A stretch of 64,000 nucleotides of DNA, from the NCBI GenBank assembly GCA_052034585.1, contig JBPOIJ010000115.1, positions 1-64,000 on the forward strand. Direction: 5' to 3'. The notes under the pieces are model-generated. The model made no database searches and was not told the DNA's origin. It was given only the letters and a program-made list of their open reading frames with translations. This DNA comes from Xiheimicrobium sp052034585 (GTDB lineage Bacteria > Myxococcota > Myxococcia > Myxococcales > Myxococcaceae). Below are positions 61,927 to 64,000 of the stretch, in pieces (positions within the stretch are counted from its first letter, which is position 1; the number at the start of each line of letters is the position of its first letter). Position numbers and translations under genes: made by a program.

Positions 61927-62418
61927 ATGAGCGATCGCATGCCGATGACGGCTTCGGGGCTGCGCAAGCTGCAGGACGAGCTCAAGCAGTTGATCTCGGT
62001 CGAACGGCCGAAGATCGCTGCTGAGATCGAGGTGGCGCGCGCACACGGTGATCTCAAGGAGAACGCCGAGTACCACGCGGCCAAGGAGAAGCAGGGCCAC
62101 ATCGAGGGCCGCATCAACGACATCAACGGGTGGATCGCGCGCGCCGAGGTGATCGACGTTGCGAAGTTCAAGGGCTCGACCGACGTGAAGTTCGGGGCGC
62201 AGGTCGAGTTGCTCGATCTCGAGTCGGACAAGAAGGTCGGCTACCGGATCGTCGGCGAGATCGAGTCCGATCTGAAGAAGCGGTGGATCTCGGTGACCTC
62301 TCCCGTCGCGCGCGGCCTCATCGGCAAGAAGGTCGGAGACGCCGTCACCATTCAGAGCCCGGGTGGCACCAAGGAGTTCGAGGTGCTCAAGGTGATCTAC
62401 GAGGATGTCGCCGAGTAG
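61927..62418 (+). CDS. greA: Transcription elongation factor GreA
   Basis: The start is the ATG at 61927 (MSDRMPMTASGLRKLQDELKQL), giving 163 residues; GTG 61918 would add three. The N-terminal coiled coil has ARAHGDLKENAEYHAAKEKQG, with the acidic tip D/E residues that GreA uses to donate metal at the polymerase active site. The C-terminal domain has VKFGAQVELLDLES, ISVTSPVARGLIGKKVGD and the FEVLKV end. GreA rescues backtracked RNA polymerase. The stop is overlapped by the recG ATG by 14 bases. Confidence 0.95.
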   Translation: MSDRMPMTASGLRKLQDELKQLISVERPKIAAEIEVARAHGDLKENAEYHAAKEKQGHIEGRINDINGWIARAEVIDVAKFKGSTDVKFGAQVELLDLESDKKVGYRIVGEIESDLKKRWISVTSPVARGLIGKKVGDAVTIQSPGGTKEFEVLKVIYEDVAE

Positions 62419-64000
62419 CGCGCACCCACTGCAGACCCTCGTCGGCCCGCTGCGCTTCGCGGCCACGCGGAACTTCGCGAATCTGCCGAACGTGAAGCAG
62501 CTCGCCCCGCCGCTGGTCGCCGCGATCGATCGGGCGAAGGGCTCGGTGACGGCGGAGTTGATCGCCGAGCTCTCGCGCGAGGTGAAGGAGATCGACGCAC
62601 CGCAGCTCGATCGGCGAAAGGCGTCGATCACCCGCGTGCTGAGCGTGCTCACGAGGGCGGGTGTCGAGACCGGAGTCCCGCAGGCGACGGTCGCGCCTCC
62701 TGCGCCGGCTCAGAAGCCGTCACCTCCTGCCGAGGCCGTCGAGGAGATCGTGCCCTCGAAGAAAGGCGGGAAGAAGAAGGACGACGATCCCGAGGCGCGC
62801 GCGCCGACGCGGATTCTCTCGATCGCGCCGCAGAGTGGACCGCTGTCACTGCCCGTCAATCGGGTCGGGTGGCGGCTCAACCCGCGGCTCCTCACCGCGC
62901 TCAAGCGCAAGGGCGTGCAGCGCATCGGTGACGTGCTGTTCCTGTTGCCGCGCGTCTACGAAGATCGGCGGAGCCTCAAGCGCATCGCGCAGCTCCGTGG
63001 CGGCGAGCGCGGCACCATCATCGCCACCGTGCGCGACACCGAAGAGACCTTCGGACGTGGCCGACGCTTCTTCCGCGCGGTCCTCGTCGACGCCTCGGGG
63101 TCGATCGCAGCGACGTATTTCCAGACGGGCCCGTGGCTCAAGGCGCGCTTTCCGATCGGGAAACGGCTCGTGGTCTCTGGAGAGGTTCGCCAGTCGCTCC
63201 GTGGTTGGGAGATGCCGCACCCGGAGATCGAGCCCGCCGACGACGTCGAGACGTCTCCAATCCACTTCAACCGAATCGTGCCGATCTACCCGGGCTTCGA
63301 GCGTCACGAGCAGCGGTCGTTGCGCGAGCTCGCGTACAAGGTGGCGGAGCAGTTCGCCGACGCGATCGAGGAGCCGTTGCCCGAGCCGCTCCGCGCGCGA
63401 GTGGGGGTGATGCCGCTCGCCGAGGCGCTCAAGGTGCTCCACTTTCCGCCAGCCGAGTCGTCGCTGCCGACGCTCGATTCGCATCAGTCACCAGCGCATC
63501 GGCGGCTCGCCTTCGACGAGCTCTTCTTCCTCCAGCTCGGAATGGCGCTGAAGCGGCAGGGCGTGAAGGTGACGCCGGGCATCGCGTTCGAGGTGGGCGA
63601 GGCGAAGATCGCCGCCGCGAAGTCGCTCCTGCCGTTCACGATGACCGGCGCGCAGGAGCGGGTGGTGCAGCAGCTCTCGCGCGACATGGCCCGGCCCGAG
63701 CCGATGAACCGGCTGGTGCAGGGCGATGTGGGATCCGGGAAGACGGCGGTCGCGATGGTGGCAGCCTCGATCGCGGTCCAGAACGGCTACCAGGTGGCGG
63801 TGATGGCGCCGACCGAGATCCTCGCCGAGCAGCACTTCAAGAACTTCTCGCGAACGTTCGCGAGGGCGGGCGTCGAAGTGACGCTGGTGACGGGCTCGGG
63901 CGGCGCGAAGGTGAAGCGGGAACGTCGGGAGCGGGTCGCCTCGGGGAACGCGCAGATCGCCGTCGGCACGCACGCGCTGATCGAAGAGAAGGTCGAGTTC
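62405..64000 (+). CDS. recG: ATP-dependent DNA helicase RecG, 3' truncated
   Basis: The gene starts at the ATG at 62405, inside greA, and runs off the window; 532 codons are visible without a stop. Residues 1-145 are a Lys/Pro/Ala-rich, partly disordered extension, longer than in E. coli. The wedge OB domain follows (from about 150: LNPRLLTALKRKGVQRIGDVLFLLPRVYED, then GGERGTIIATV and PIHFNRIVPIYPGFERHEQRSLREL). The first RecA-like domain has LPFTMTGAQERVV, Walker A GDVGSGKTAVA, MAPTEILAEQHF and GTHALIEEKV. RecG remodels stalled replication forks and Holliday junctions. The second motor domain lies beyond the window. Confidence 0.94.
   Translation, partial: MSPSSAHPLQTLVGPLRFAATRNFANLPNVKQLAPPLVAAIDRAKGSVTAELIAELSREVKEIDAPQLDRRKASITRVLSVLTRAGVETGVPQATVAPPAPAQKPSPPAEAVEEIVPSKKGGKKKDDDPEARAPTRILSIAPQSGPLSLPVNRVGWRLNPRLLTALKRKGVQRIGDVLFLLPRVYEDRRSLKRIAQLRGGERGTIIATVRDTEETFGRGRRFFRAVLVDASGSIAATYFQTGPWLKARFPIGKRLVVSGEVRQSLRGWEMPHPEIEPADDVETSPIHFNRIVPIYPGFERHEQRSLRELAYKVAEQFADAIEEPLPEPLRARVGVMPLAEALKVLHFPPAESSLPTLDSHQSPAHRRLAFDELFFLQLGMALKRQGVKVTPGIAFEVGEAKIAAAKSLLPFTMTGAQERVVQQLSRDMARPEPMNRLVQGDVGSGKTAVAMVAASIAVQNGYQVAVMAPTEILAEQHFKNFSRTFARAGVEVTLVTGSGGAKVKRERRERVASGNAQIAVGTHALIEEKVEF

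Overview
The window is high-GC bacterial chromosome with densely packed genes on both strands. It most likely comes from a member of the Myxococcota. The pointers are Myxococcus-type Cys-rich disulfide repeats, three Hanks-type Ser/Thr kinases, five or more FHA proteins, a DUF1844 protein, about a dozen secreted lipoproteins with Gly/Ser- or Asp/Gly-rich stalks, and GTGA/ATGA stop-start overlaps. The species cannot be named from the sequence. No rRNA, tRNA, CRISPR array, insertion sequence or prophage was seen. The genes at both edges are cut: an outer-membrane-type barrel at the left and recG at the right.

Region by region. 1-3.6 kb: a truncated beta-barrel-type protein and two multihaem c-type cytochrome lipoproteins joined by stop-start overlaps, a plausible outer-membrane electron conduit. 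3.6-9 kb: an OB-fold-like protein, a lytic transglycosylase and a 1224-residue lipoprotein with 28 Cys-rich repeats. 9-18.5 kb: a signalling block holding a TPR-PEGA protein, a kinase-STAND ATPase, a PHA-system-type small protein, a diadenylate cyclase-like protein, DksA, FHA proteins and a second kinase. 18.5-32 kb: housekeeping and stress genes (relA, ridA, truA, clpB, thiE) among membrane and hypothetical proteins. 32-38.5 kb: a glutamine-amidotransferase-like hydrolase and large secreted lipoproteins (TSP3-VWA-Cys-rich; Cys-pair W repeats). 38.5-44 kb: a REC-GGDEF protein, dnaB, two lipoprotein genes, then rplI-rpsR-rpsF. 44-49 kb: an outer-membrane barrel with a very large alpha/beta-hydrolase lipoprotein, and a 30-bp tandem repeat. 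49-57.7 kb: patatin, aminotransferase, a membrane-sensor kinase, a DUF362 protein, lipA, an E2 acyltransferase, a DprE1-like oxidoreductase and a GNAT. 57.7-64 kb: a class V aminotransferase fold enzyme, a haem-motif lipoprotein, twin FHA proteins, greA and recG.

Three themes connect the genes. The first is envelope redox and surface decoration: multihaem cytochromes, single-haem-motif lipoproteins, OM barrels and Cys-rich or calcium-binding-type lipoproteins. The second is phospho-signalling and nucleotide second messengers: kinases, FHA readers, (p)ppGpp synthetase with DksA, a putative c-di-AMP synthase and a degenerate GGDEF protein. The third is ordinary core metabolism and information processing. 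The candidates most worth following are the porin-cytochrome module at the left edge, the DacZ-like diadenylate cyclase with an altered motif, the kinase-STAND-coiled-coil protein, a CTG-started gene, and a 30-bp repeat found both between genes and inside a gene.
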